From Arthrobacter sp. ov118 (lineage in GTDB: Bacteria > Actinomycetota > Actinomycetes > Actinomycetales > Micrococcaceae): 64,000 nucleotides of DNA. The notes under the pieces were generated by a model that saw nothing but the letters and a program-made list of their open reading frames with translations, ran no database searches and had not been told where the DNA came from. The stretch lies in NCBI RefSeq assembly GCF_900116495.1, contig NZ_FPAY01000002.1:62001-126000 (forward strand). Direction: 5' to 3'. Each line of letters opens with the position of its first letter. Positions within the stretch are counted from its first letter, which is position 1. Of the stretch, positions 19,001 through 26,170 are shown piece by piece. A program made the translations under genes and the position numbers.

Positions 19001-19853
19001 GGGCCGGCAGCCGAACGGCGGAATCCAAGGACGTGTTGACTACCTTGAGGTCCAGAATGTCGAATGATTTCGCGCGCGTATAGAGGGTGGGAACTGCCTC
19101 ATACTGCCAGTGTTCACGATCCAACGAGACCCCGGCGGTTGCCGACGTCCAGAAGGCCCGGGCGAACAGTTTGTTGGCAAGCGCGCCGTCCAGCAGTATT
19201 TCCGGGATCTGCGCGACGGCCACCGCGGCCCGGGGTTCGGCATGGATCTGCCGTTGCCACGCCGGGGTGGCGCTGGCCTTGCCCTTTACAATTCCCGCCA
19301 TGCCGACGGCGAATGACGAGCCGGACTCAGCCAACGACCCCACCATGACGCTTAAGCTTTCCTTTTCGACCACGTCTCCGGCCGTGAGGAACATCAGGTA
19401 GGGGGCCTTCGAAGAGACAACGGCGCGGTCGCGGGCTTCTTCCTCGCTGGCGCCGGAGAATGCGATGTACTTCACCCGGTGGTCCCGCTTGACGAAGGCG
19501 CGAACCGTTTCTTTGCCCACGGCCGCCGATGTCGTATCAACGACGATCATTTCCAATGCGGACGGCTTCTGGCCAACCAAGCTCCTGAGCGTCTTGTCTG
19601 GATCCGGGGCATAATCGGTCAGCAAGACCACGACAGAGAGCTGCGCCGGCTGAAGGAGTCCAATAGGCGAAGCGTTGAGCGCACGCTGAGCTCTGGCGAT
19701 ATTGGCGGGATGCGCCAACCTGCGGATCTGGGTTCGCCGCTCCGGAGGCAAGGCCCGCCATACGCGCCGCAGATTCCTCTCAGCGTTGGCCTTCAACGAA
19801 GCTATTGCTTGGCTCTCTTTGGGACCTGGCATTCTCGGATTCGCTTCTTTCAT
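16086..19853 (-). CDS. GT2-like domain plus TagF-like CDP-polyol phosphotransferase
   Basis: A 1255-aa product. ATG 19853 has GGAAA just upstream. Residues about 65-270 look like a GT2 domain: LSVVVLLTDYAPDPDKTLRSL, a VDTTSAA segment and APYLMFLTAGDVV instead of a canonical DxD, so this domain may be degenerate. The long middle (about 410-880) is beta-rich and unassigned. The C-terminal third is a clear CDP-glycerol/CDP-ribitol polyolphosphate transferase: IQTWHGTPLKKLGNDVA near 968, ILYAPTWRDD, LLLRGHHN and VNDYSSVMFDF near 1138. Such enzymes polymerise polyol phosphate on the membrane face. It lies directly upstream of the TPR-TagF-GT4 gene on the same strand with about 100 bases between, so the two probably act together. 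Confidence 0.87.
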   Translation of the reverse strand: MKEANPRMPGPKESQAIASLKANAERNLRRVWRALPPERRTQIRRLAHPANIARAQRALNASPIGLLQPAQLSVVVLLTDYAPDPDKTLRSLVGQKPSALEMIVVDTTSAAVGKETVRAFVKRDHRVKYIAFSGASEEEARDRAVVSSKAPYLMFLTAGDVVEKESLSVMVGSLAESGSSFAVGMAGIVKGKASATPAWQRQIHAEPRAAVAVAQIPEILLDGALANKLFARAFWTSATAGVSLDREHWQYEAVPTLYTRAKSFDILDLKVVNTSLDSAVRLPARELLCQTDYLADRLHRLESLAAAVRAASAPEDYRRWLSEEVGNGLFRYYEVVPRTSPEYWDLLHSTVLRLSEGQELNWDAIRIHNRLILSAVLADKREDVIRICNHRSDYASSFPTLVTDSGLVAQPRYLEELSGYDPQLLACRDIDVHSVSKMTHFDWQADGRLIIGGYAYISSVDPAQGNLTIEASLVNASTGATARLAVERHSDKSIDWDSNDNWTSYADAGFSTIIDPAVMLEENATAELANWHVLLTVSAGGRTITAPLTRRDLTGSTGRLPVGPMQGASRMAVEMRPSTTGLTFIPVTPQYVATSIELARRKLTLTMAADSVPEAAKVSIESRKFGIRKSAVRQKVDGNKAVYVIDIPRLGTGAGATVEYEWQLRLDSGTGVPQPVAWPEGTAQLEVLHDQTRSLRLGLTGYGFITVEERKSRVIASTVEVSADKRTLWVEGTADLHVIRAPRIVLSSGKAVLAATDAVLNVRTNDGSNVFTAEFLLPQKPWGGTEVLPEAGAYSVRFVPPGVADHLGYWIPASSGLQKQMPARIEADRLEVGVSRTPKNAALTIHLRPPFAEDEIGRFDQQMLRTPVTAGADANLKDAVLFMCFGGRRATDSPRRLLEEFQRRGSQWPMYWAVADFSVPVPAGSEPVLIGSRLWYQLLTESRVLINNNNFPFYFRKREGQVYIQTWHGTPLKKLGNDVARTSFSLSYWNLMWREAEYWDALLAQNEYAAGVLANCFGFKGRVVAEGYPRNDSLTRERMAQNRAAIRTRLGIPEGKTAILYAPTWRDDAKNASRQYEMVTYLDFEKAQRQLGDDYVLLLRGHHNIASQRQTAANKFVIDVTEYPEVNDLYTAADILVNDYSSVMFDFCVTGKAIIFLTPDIAQYRDATRGFYFDLEEKAPGPLHYTTEEVVHSIKNISDVSREYAPKYEAFVKMFAPDCDGRATARVFDALWPDGVTEQTVAAGEVAHTDHSPAE

Positions 19854-19909
19854 CTGTTTCCAACCGGCGGTTGTTACTTCATCATTCAGTGCATGGGGAC
19901 GGCGGCAAC

Positions 19910-21724
19910 TCAGAACGGCTTTCTGAGAATCAAGTCGACATTCTGGTCCCCGACGCCACCTATCATCTCAGCGTGTTCCAGTCCTGGACGGTTCATGGCG
20001 AGTTCAAGGCTCAAGGCTGCAAGGGACTGGGGAGTCTGCTTTCCCTCGTACAGCACGCTTTCCGGGGTCGAGTGGTCCACCAAGGTCGCCGCGATGGACA
20101 AAGTTCCGTCACCGTTGTCCATGAGCTCGACAATCCTCGATTGCTGCGGGTAGTCAATGAGCGACGCTGTAGTAATCTCCCAGAATCCGCCGTCTTCAAA
20201 CTTCGCTTTGTGCGGGGTCACCCGGTGCTTATGCCTGTGGCCGTTCAACCAGAGGACCACATTTGGATAGCGGGAGAGCAGCCCCAGGACTGCCGCTCGA
20301 TTCAACGGCGGCCGACCGCCGTCGGACGAACCCTCTTCCTTGTCGAAGGTGGAAAGGGGATGGTGGCTGAACAACACCACCAGACGGTCCTGAGCCGAGG
20401 ATGTGCTGACCCTGCCCTTTGAGTCATAAAATCTTGCCGAAACACCCTTGAGCTGTTCCTCGAGCCAGTCCGCTTGCGCCGCATCCAGAACGGGCACAGT
20501 GCTGCCATCCGGGCTCGCCGTGTTGAGCATGACGCCGAGTACTCCAGGAGAAATGTCGAACGTGTAGTAAGGATCCGCCTGGGAACTCGGGCCGGAGCCG
20601 GACCGTGCATTTCCTGCATCGTCCGGCAGCTCATCCATGAACTCGGCCTTGGTGAAGGGGCGGCGAAGTTTCGAGGCCTTCACCTTTCGGGACGGCATCG
20701 ATGCAATGAGCCTCCGGCGTTCGCCGTCGTTGGAATGATTGACGTCGTCCCAAAAGTCGGTGGGGTTCATACCCTGCGGCAGGCGAATCGGAAGCCGGTC
20801 ACCGATTCGGAGCGCGTCGATGAAGTCGGCCTTCGGCGATGCGGAGCCAGATGCCGGCCGACCGGCTTCATCGTGATTTCCAACCCCGATAAACCACGGG
20901 AAGTCTGAGCCCTGCGCTGTGACCGGCTTGGTGGCCGCCGCGAGAAACCCTGGCACCGTGGGATAACCGTGAACGGTTTTCCAGTCATCCGGTGGAATCA
21001 ACGAAATTTCCGGCTCGGGGTGCCAGATGCTTTTGGACAAGTCCAAGGGCGCCGGACCGTGATCCTGCACGCCCTCATAGGCGCCCGTCGGGTGTGAGGT
21101 CACTGATCCACCCTTGAAAACACCTATGGCTGCCCGCAGTTCGCTGAGGGCAAAGGTGTTGGTGAGGTCACCCGTGGTCACCAGGCAGTCCAGTGGACGC
21201 CGGCTGAGCGGGCCGAAACGGACGTCATTAAGTTTCCGGACAGTTGCCTCCAAAACATGGACCGTTAGGAGGTCCTGGGGCCTGAACCTCCCGGACGAAG
21301 GAAATCCGTCCGAGAAGTCAAAGTACTGCCAGAGCAAAGACAGCCTGCCGGGATTGGCCGCATCCAAGATGTGCGCGTCCGTCAAATGCCCGAACGTGGC
21401 CAGCCCTATGCGATCGCTATTTAGGGTGGAATTCCTGCGGCACAGGTCATCCCGCACGTGGGTCCCAAGGGCCGGCCCACGTGCCAGACGCCGGTACGGC
21501 AGGCGTAAGACGGGCCGGGATCCTAAGATGACTGTGGCGTCCAGAGTCGAGCTCGGCGCATCCGCGTACTCTCTGGGTTCCCAGGGCTGTGGAGCCGCCG
21601 GACCATCGCCCGAAGATTCGGACGAGGATTCGGAAACCCCCAACAGAGTAGCGCCGATCGCACCGGCCAACGACCAGCGTATGGCACCTCGTCGCGATAC
21701 TTGCGTCTTATTCTGCTGCGGCAC
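19910..21724 (-). CDS. TIGR03767-type metallophosphoesterase, probably exported
   Basis: A 604-aa product with an SRRGAIRWSLAGAIGATLLG N-terminus, which looks like a Tat- or Sec-type signal (twin arginine, then a hydrophobic stretch). Calcineurin-like metal motifs follow in order: FGHLTDAHILD (DxH), VTTGDLTNT (GDxxN-like), WFIGVGNHDEAG (GNHD), LFSHHPLSTF and LNGHRHKHRV (GHxH). This is the layout of the actinobacterial TIGR03767 group, whose substrate is not known to me. It ends 57 bases before the TagF-like gene's start on the same strand. In this setting a role in releasing phosphate from envelope precursors or polymers is possible but not shown. The rigid length and complete metal motifs suggest it is active. 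Confidence 0.83.
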   Translation of the reverse strand: MPQQNKTQVSRRGAIRWSLAGAIGATLLGVSESSSESSGDGPAAPQPWEPREYADAPSSTLDATVILGSRPVLRLPYRRLARGPALGTHVRDDLCRRNSTLNSDRIGLATFGHLTDAHILDAANPGRLSLLWQYFDFSDGFPSSGRFRPQDLLTVHVLEATVRKLNDVRFGPLSRRPLDCLVTTGDLTNTFALSELRAAIGVFKGGSVTSHPTGAYEGVQDHGPAPLDLSKSIWHPEPEISLIPPDDWKTVHGYPTVPGFLAAATKPVTAQGSDFPWFIGVGNHDEAGRPASGSASPKADFIDALRIGDRLPIRLPQGMNPTDFWDDVNHSNDGERRRLIASMPSRKVKASKLRRPFTKAEFMDELPDDAGNARSGSGPSSQADPYYTFDISPGVLGVMLNTASPDGSTVPVLDAAQADWLEEQLKGVSARFYDSKGRVSTSSAQDRLVVLFSHHPLSTFDKEEGSSDGGRPPLNRAAVLGLLSRYPNVVLWLNGHRHKHRVTPHKAKFEDGGFWEITTASLIDYPQQSRIVELMDNGDGTLSIAATLVDHSTPESVLYEGKQTPQSLAALSLELAMNRPGLEHAEMIGGVGDQNVDLILRKPF

Positions 21725-21805
21725 TGGCTAATGAGGCCCTTCGCTGTTGCGGTCGGCTGGAAGCTCTGTGGTCGCCAAATCTTCGACGACTACTCCAGGG
21801 TGGCC

Positions 21806-22504
21806 CTAGATGCTGGCGTTCGCGCGGACCAGGTCGTCCGGGAAATCAACTTCAACCGCGTAGAACGCGCTGATGTCCACGGGAGTCCATTTGACGTCGT
21901 CCTGCTTGATCGTCAACTCGATGGCGCCCTCGAAGTAGTCCTGGTCATCTACTTCAATAAGCCGCTTGAGGAACTTCTTCTTGTCCTTCGAACTGACATA
22001 GTTGATGCCGACAGCTTCGCCGCGGGCGACGTCGGCCGGGACAGTCTTAGAAAGCTCTGCGATGTTGCCCTCGGCGTCTGTGGTGTACTTGACTTCCTCG
22101 TCGGAAACCGAGGACACATCAACGGTAATGAATGATTCATCGCGCTTGATGTAGGGCATCAGCATCTCAAGAATGGCCGGGTCGAAGACGACGTCGCCGT
22201 TCATCCAGAGAACGCCGCCCTTGGCCGAATTCCGGATGGCCTTCAGGAGGCTCTTGGACGTGTTGGTCTGGTCAAAGTTCTCGTTGTACACGAACGAGGC
22301 GTTGGGTACGTGCTCGAGGATCATCTCGAGCTTAAAGCCCACCGCAATGGTGAGCCGGAGCTTCTTGCCGAAGGCGGTCTGCAGGTTCTGGACCTGCTGG
22401 TGCATGATGGTGCGGCCATCACTGAGTTCCGTCATAGGCTTCGGGTGGGGACGCGCCAGCCGCGTACCCATTCCGGCAGCTAGAATTACGGCCTGGACTT
22501 TCAT
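21806..22504 (-). CDS. Nucleotidyltransferase, phosphocholine cytidylyltransferase-like
   Basis: A 232-aa product with GAGGA eight bases before ATG 22504. The N-terminus VQAVILAAGMGTRL(x)RPHPKPM is the nucleotide-binding signature of sugar-phosphate and phosphocholine nucleotidyltransferases. WMNGDVVFD supplies the metal aspartate and FEGAIE the later acidic motif. The length and absence of a hexapeptide tail fit LicC-like enzymes, which make CDP-choline, better than RmlA. It could also make a CDP-polyol for the TagF-type enzymes, since no TarI/TagD gene is otherwise visible in the window. An AT-rich stretch around 22,570-22,600 on the minus strand could hold its promoter. Confidence 0.75.
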   Translation of the reverse strand: MKVQAVILAAGMGTRLARPHPKPMTELSDGRTIMHQQVQNLQTAFGKKLRLTIAVGFKLEMILEHVPNASFVYNENFDQTNTSKSLLKAIRNSAKGGVLWMNGDVVFDPAILEMLMPYIKRDESFITVDVSSVSDEEVKYTTDAEGNIAELSKTVPADVARGEAVGINYVSSKDKKKFLKRLIEVDDQDYFEGAIELTIKQDDVKWTPVDISAFYAVEVDFPDDLVRANASI

Positions 22505-22719
22505 GTGTTTTTTCCTCTTCTACGAGCGATCCTGATGGCGGGAGCGGCGAGCCGTTGCATCGCTCGAGGTCGCCCGGAACCATAATGTATGGACCAAAGG
22601 GCGCTTCCCCCGCGTCCAAGCATAAGGGTTCAGCCATCGGGGCACGAATGACGGTGGCTGCCCTGCGTTAATACTGTGTTAACTTCCCGGTGCCGTGGAG
22701 GCAATCCTGCGGTCAGCGC

Positions 22720-23865
22720 CTAGGCGCCGTCGAACTCGCCAATCCGCGAGCCCACACCGAGCAGCTCCTCGATGGCCGCGACGGTCCTTGCCGCCGCCTT
22801 CCCATCCCCATAGGGGTTGACGGCGTTCGCCATCGAGGCAAAGTGCTGCTGGTCGTGGAGCAAGAGGGTGACCTCGTCAACAATCCGTTGCTCGTCCGTG
22901 CCGATCAGAAGGACGGTGCCGGCCTCGACAGCTTCTGGCCGCTCGGTGTTCTCACGCATGACCAGTACCGGCTTGCCGAGGCTGGGCGCTTCCTCCTGGA
23001 CTCCGCCCGAGTCGGTCAGGACTATGTGGGCCAGGGACAGCAGACGGGTGAACTCACCGTAGGCCAGCGGCTCCGTGACCAGAACGTTGGCCTTGCCTTC
23101 CAGGGCAGGCAGCACAGCTTCGCGCACCAACGGGTTTTTGTGTGCGGGAAGGACAATCGTCAGGTCCGGCTCGGCGTCCGCGATCCTTGCCAGCGCCCGG
23201 CCCATGCCGCGCATGGCATCGCCCTGGTTCTCCCGACGGTGCGTCGTGACGAGCAGGATTTTACGGCCATCAGCGGCGAGTTCTTCGAGCTTCGGGTCCG
23301 TGAAGCGGAGTTGCTTTTCCACGGTATCGAGAAGGGCGTCGATAACTGTATTGCCGGTAACCACCACGTCTGCCGGGTCTATGCCCTCAGCGAGCAGATT
23401 TTCCCGGCTGGTGCTGGTGGGAGCAAGGTGCAAACGAGTGATCTGGCTGGTGATCTTGCGGTTGGCCTCCTCCGGGAAGGGTGAGAGCAGATCACCGCTG
23501 CGCAAGCCCGCTTCGACGTGCACCACGGGAATGCCGTGATAGAGCGCCGCAATGGCCGCGGCCGTTGAGGTGGTGGTGTCGCCCTGGACGACGACGGCGT
23601 CGGGCTTCGAGTGGGCGAAGAGCGCCTCCAAGCCGTCGATGGTCCGGGTCATGATGGCCGACAGGGACTGGCCCGGCTGCAGGATGTTGAGGTCGTGTTC
23701 GGGCACGATGCCGAACAGTTCGTTGACCTGGTCCAGCATTTCGCGGTGCTGCCCGGTGACCGTCACGATGCAGCGGAAGTTTGGCGACTCCTTGAGTGCG
23801 CTGACGATCGGAGCCATCTTGATGGCTTCCGGTCTGGTGCCGAAGATCGGCATGATGCTGTGCAA
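22720..23865 (-). CDS. wecB: UDP-N-acetylglucosamine 2-epimerase (non-hydrolysing)
   Basis: This enzyme interconverts UDP-GlcNAc and UDP-ManNAc, the substrate of WecC encoded at 1800-3080. It is 381 aa. TTG 23865 is chosen because GGGGGAA lies five bases upstream and the family starts near MPIFGTRPEAIK; an upstream frame to 23946 would overlap the neighbouring gene. Motifs include FGTRPEAIKMAPIVSALK, VQGDTTTSTAAA, VHVEAGLRSGD, TTHRRENQG and SDSGGVQEEAPSLGKPVLVMRENTERPEA. All expected active-site histidine and acidic residues appear present. The product is cytoplasmic. It sits behind a small membrane-protein gene on the same strand. Confidence 0.93.
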   Translation of the reverse strand: MHSIMPIFGTRPEAIKMAPIVSALKESPNFRCIVTVTGQHREMLDQVNELFGIVPEHDLNILQPGQSLSAIMTRTIDGLEALFAHSKPDAVVVQGDTTTSTAAAIAALYHGIPVVHVEAGLRSGDLLSPFPEEANRKITSQITRLHLAPTSTSRENLLAEGIDPADVVVTGNTVIDALLDTVEKQLRFTDPKLEELAADGRKILLVTTHRRENQGDAMRGMGRALARIADAEPDLTIVLPAHKNPLVREAVLPALEGKANVLVTEPLAYGEFTRLLSLAHIVLTDSGGVQEEAPSLGKPVLVMRENTERPEAVEAGTVLLIGTDEQRIVDEVTLLLHDQQHFASMANAVNPYGDGKAAARTVAAIEELLGVGSRIGEFDGA

Positions 23866-23912
23866 GGTTTCCCCCAAGGATTGCGAACGATCGATTGTGA
23901 ACTGCGTCGGGC

Positions 23913-24194
23913 TCAGCCGAACAACAGGAGGGCGAGGATTAAGCACGGGACGCTGACCACGACAAAAATAACGGTGAGCAGGGCAGCCAGGCGTTTGCGG
24001 CGGTAGATGACTTCCGCGTCGTCGATGTCTTGGGCGGCTGCCCGTTTGGCGGAAGAGCCGCGCTCGGACCCCAGCGGAACCGCTTCTGCTCCCGCGACGA
24101 GCAGGGTGTCCGGGATGTCCTCGTGCAGGCGCCGCCGACGCAGATGCCGGGGCGTGGCAACTAGCGGGGGAGCGGCGTCGGCAGGGTATTCCAA
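23913..24194 (-). CDS. Small membrane protein, function unknown
   Basis: A 93-aa product. TTG 24194 has a strong GGAGG eight bases upstream. A basic segment RHLRRRRLHEDIP lies at about 17-29, an acidic linker follows, and one hydrophobic helix (LAALLTVIFVVVSVPCLILALLLFG) ends the chain at about 69-93. A tail-anchored or single-pass topology is likely. The stop is 47 bases before the wecB start, so co-transcription is likely. I do not recognise a family. Confidence 0.65.
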   Translation of the reverse strand: MEYPADAAPPLVATPRHLRRRRLHEDIPDTLLVAGAEAVPLGSERGSSAKRAAAQDIDDAEVIYRRKRLAALLTVIFVVVSVPCLILALLLFG

Positions 24195-24274
24195 CGTGTT
24201 TTCCTCCTACCGTAAAGACCCGAACCGGCTGGCCAGTTCAACCGGATGAGGTTCAATTGTTACATTTTCGCCCG

Positions 24275-24847
24275 CTAGTTGGCGCATTCGGGCCGGAGCG
24301 ACACATCGATCAGGCCTCCGGTTTCGATCACAAACCGCCGGATCCACTGGCCCAAATCCAGGGCCGGATGCGAGGCGACCATCTGTACTTCCGCCGTCGT
24401 GCACTGGCCAATCAGGCGTCCGGCGCGCGTGAGGTGATAACTGGAGGTCACCACCGTGACGGACTTCCAGCCGTTGGCCTCGGTCAGCCGGGAGATTGCC
24501 CGCGCTTCCCCCCGGGTGTCCAGGTCCGCGGGCCTGAAACAGACGAGTTCCGGGTTCGGAAACTGTGCCAGGTTGCATGCCTCGTCCGCCGCGCGGTTGC
24601 CGAACGTGTCCGTGTGGGAGATCACCAGGACCGGGATGTGGAATTCCTCCTGGATCTGTCGGGCTACCGGCAGACGTTCGGAGGCGGCACCGCCGAGCAT
24701 GATGACGGCGTCGGTCCGGTGCAGGCTGAGCGGATCCACGTTGACGAACAGTTGAACGGAGATGATCAGCCACAGCAGGAGGCCTCCGACGGCGAAGGCG
24801 AGCACCCTGCGGGTGGCGGTATTCACCGCGGCGACGGAAGGAGGCAC
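24275..24847 (-). CDS. YdcF/ElyC/SanA-like DUF218 protein
   Basis: A 190-aa product with an N-terminal membrane helix (VLAFAVGGLLLWLIISVQLFV, about 15-35) and a DUF218 domain outside the membrane: DAVIMLGGAASERLPVARQI, PVLVISHTDTFGN, DTRGEARAI and SVTVVTSSYHLTRA. These are the conserved parts of the YdcF/ElyC/SanA family, linked in other bacteria to envelope integrity and carrier-lipid metabolism. An overlapping frame at 24207-24773 lacks any such motif. It lies upstream of the small membrane-protein gene in the same direction. A role with undecaprenyl-linked precursors of the local polymer is plausible but not shown. Confidence 0.82.
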   Translation of the reverse strand: MPPSVAAVNTATRRVLAFAVGGLLLWLIISVQLFVNVDPLSLHRTDAVIMLGGAASERLPVARQIQEEFHIPVLVISHTDTFGNRAADEACNLAQFPNPELVCFRPADLDTRGEARAISRLTEANGWKSVTVVTSSYHLTRAGRLIGQCTTAEVQMVASHPALDLGQWIRRFVIETGGLIDVSLRPECAN

Positions 24848-25101
24848 GGCTGAGAGTCTTTCACGCGCCGGGGACTGGAAGAAATGGGAGGCGGGTATGC
24901 GGGGCTGGTGGTATCGCGGAAAGTCATGCGCGGTCGAAGGGCAGCCCTGGAGGGAAGCCGCGACCTTTCAGTTTGGCGCTGAGTGCCATTCGGATCGGCA
25001 GGCAGTTCGTTATGTTGCCGGGAGGTCTTTTCGTCCGGGGACAACATAGGGTTTGTTGTGGAGGGGACAACGACGGGGTTCCGCATCCGTCGGAATTAGT
25101 A

Positions 25102-25122
25102 GTTCGCATGCAACATGCGGAC
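25102..25122. other. 9-bp stem hairpin in the 24848-25179 intergenic stretch
   Basis: Arms 25102-25110 and 25114-25122 pair with one wobble around a CAA loop. The rest of 24848-25101 shows no gene; it holds a repeated GGGGACAAC word near 25038 and 25063 and nothing else I can name. Confidence 0.4.
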
Positions 25123-25175
25123 GCCTTTCAGTAAACGCCTGAGAGGATCTTTCATTGAACCGATGCCTGAAAGGC
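25123..25175 (+). promoter_or_regulatory. Inverted repeat that covers the ribosome site of the 88-aa gene
   Basis: GCCTTTCAG at 25123-25131 is perfectly complementary to CTGAAAGGC at 25167-25175. The right arm contains the AAAGG ribosome site of the GTG start at 25180. If transcribed together, pairing would hide the site, so it could act as a translation switch. Effect and trigger are inference. Confidence 0.4.
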
Positions 25176-25179
25176 AGCA

Positions 25180-25446
25180 GTGACTGAGATGCACATCAAG
25201 GAACAGTGGAACCGCCTCGATCCGACCACCCAGCAGTGGCTGATGGACAACCCGGGCTGCATGGTCCTGCCACGCACTCTGACGGCCATTTTCAACAACG
25301 AAACCGGCGAAAACGCCGACGCGGACGTGCATGGCGAGACGGTGCTGACCGAGGAGGACAGGAGCTTCATCCAGGCGAAGGCCCGCGAAGCGACGGCCGC
25401 AGGCACTCCTGCGGACTTTCGGTTCTTTGACGCCACCCAGCCATAA
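25180..25446 (+). CDS. Small acidic hypothetical protein
   Basis: An 88-aa product. GTG 25180 has AAAGG about five bases upstream; ATG 25189 is an alternative. The sequence (IKEQWNRLDPTTQQWLMDNP, PRTLTAIFNNETGE, LTEEDRSFIQAKAREATAAG) is soluble, acidic and helix-rich at its end. Codon use is normal for the genome, with GC-rich third positions, which argues for a real gene. I do not recognise a family. It stands alone between a DUF218 gene on the other strand and a decayed transposase. Confidence 0.6.
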   Translation: MTEMHIKEQWNRLDPTTQQWLMDNPGCMVLPRTLTAIFNNETGENADADVHGETVLTEEDRSFIQAKAREATAAGTPADFRFFDATQP

Positions 25447-25699
25447 CGAGTCCCCCGGGGAACCCACCAGCTTGTTGCTTCCGAGTCCGCTGGCGTGGCA
25501 GGCAGATTGCCGCGGTGCAGTTGTTCCCGGATTGGCAGTCTGGTTTACCACCATCGAATCCGCCGGCTGCTTGACGGCTCCAACGGAAGCCCGGGCCGGT
25601 GTTTAAGTGGCCTGGTACTACACGAGAACCGCCGGTTGTGAAAAATTTTCGCCTTTTGCGGCGGTTCCTCGACCAGCATGCGCCTTGAACTGCCCAATA

Positions 25700-25895
25700 G
25701 CCAGCGGCCGTGGGACTGCCCCGGCTTTTGCTGGCCCGGGGTCCTAGGCCGCTGCCGCCAGTCCATCGAGTATCCGACGATCCTCCCGGAGTGGACGTCC
25801 TTCACCGCGCAGAGATAATCACCTTCTGCGTGGGCTGTAACGTCGCGATAACGCAGTCCATGGTCGAATCACCAGATTCTATTCAGGTCAGCAAT
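25700..25895 (-). mobile_element. Decayed IS3-family transposase (rve) fragment
   Basis: The minus strand reads a short stretch like the start of an IS3-type integrase core: RDVTAHAEGDYLCAVKDV followed by HSGRIVGYSMD, which matches the usual DITEH(x)EGKLYLCAVKDV(x)S(x)RIVGYSID. A stop codon precedes it (near 25,879) and the similarity is lost after about 30 residues, so the element is a remnant. The full gap 25447-25927 holds no intact gene; terminal inverted repeats were not found. Confidence 0.6.
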
Positions 25896-25927
25896 CGTTG
25901 GCACAACGTTCCCATGGGGAGGCAGAA

Positions 25928-26170
25928 ATGACGCGACGCATACGCGTGCGGTTCTGGATTGAACTGGCTGCGGCCGTCATTAGCGGGGCGTTGTTGGCTG
26001 TGACACTCGTCTGGAAAGACTGGATTGAGATAGTTTTCGGTGTCGATCCTGATGCCGGCAATGGGTCGCTCGAATGGCTCATCGTCGGAGCGTCCGCGGT
26101 GGTGGCTCTGCTGCTCGCCAGTGCCGCAGGGTATGAGTTCCGCCGTGCCACGATTCCGGCTGCGTCATGA
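25928..26170 (+). CDS. Small two-helix membrane protein
   Basis: An 80-aa product. ATG 25928 follows GGAGG by five to six bases. Two hydrophobic helices (IELAAAVISGALLAVTLVW, about 12-30; WLIVGASAVVALLLASAAGY, about 49-68) are separated by a short acidic loop (FGVDPDAGNGS). Such proteins are common beside other genes in actinobacteria, and I cannot assign a role. Its stop overlaps the next gene's start as ATGA at 26167-26170, so the two form a coupled unit. Confidence 0.7.
   Translation: MTRRIRVRFWIELAAAVISGALLAVTLVWKDWIEIVFGVDPDAGNGSLEWLIVGASAVVALLLASAAGYEFRRATIPAAS

Noticed and set aside
24207..24773. 188-residue minus-strand frame overlapping the DUF218 gene
   Set aside because: It lies in another frame on the same strand without motifs; the 24275-24847 frame has the DUF218 signatures.
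25545..25805. 86-residue minus-strand protein as an intact small gene
   Set aside because: Its first 17 residues belong to a decayed IS3-type transposase and the rest has no counterpart, so it is a relic frame.
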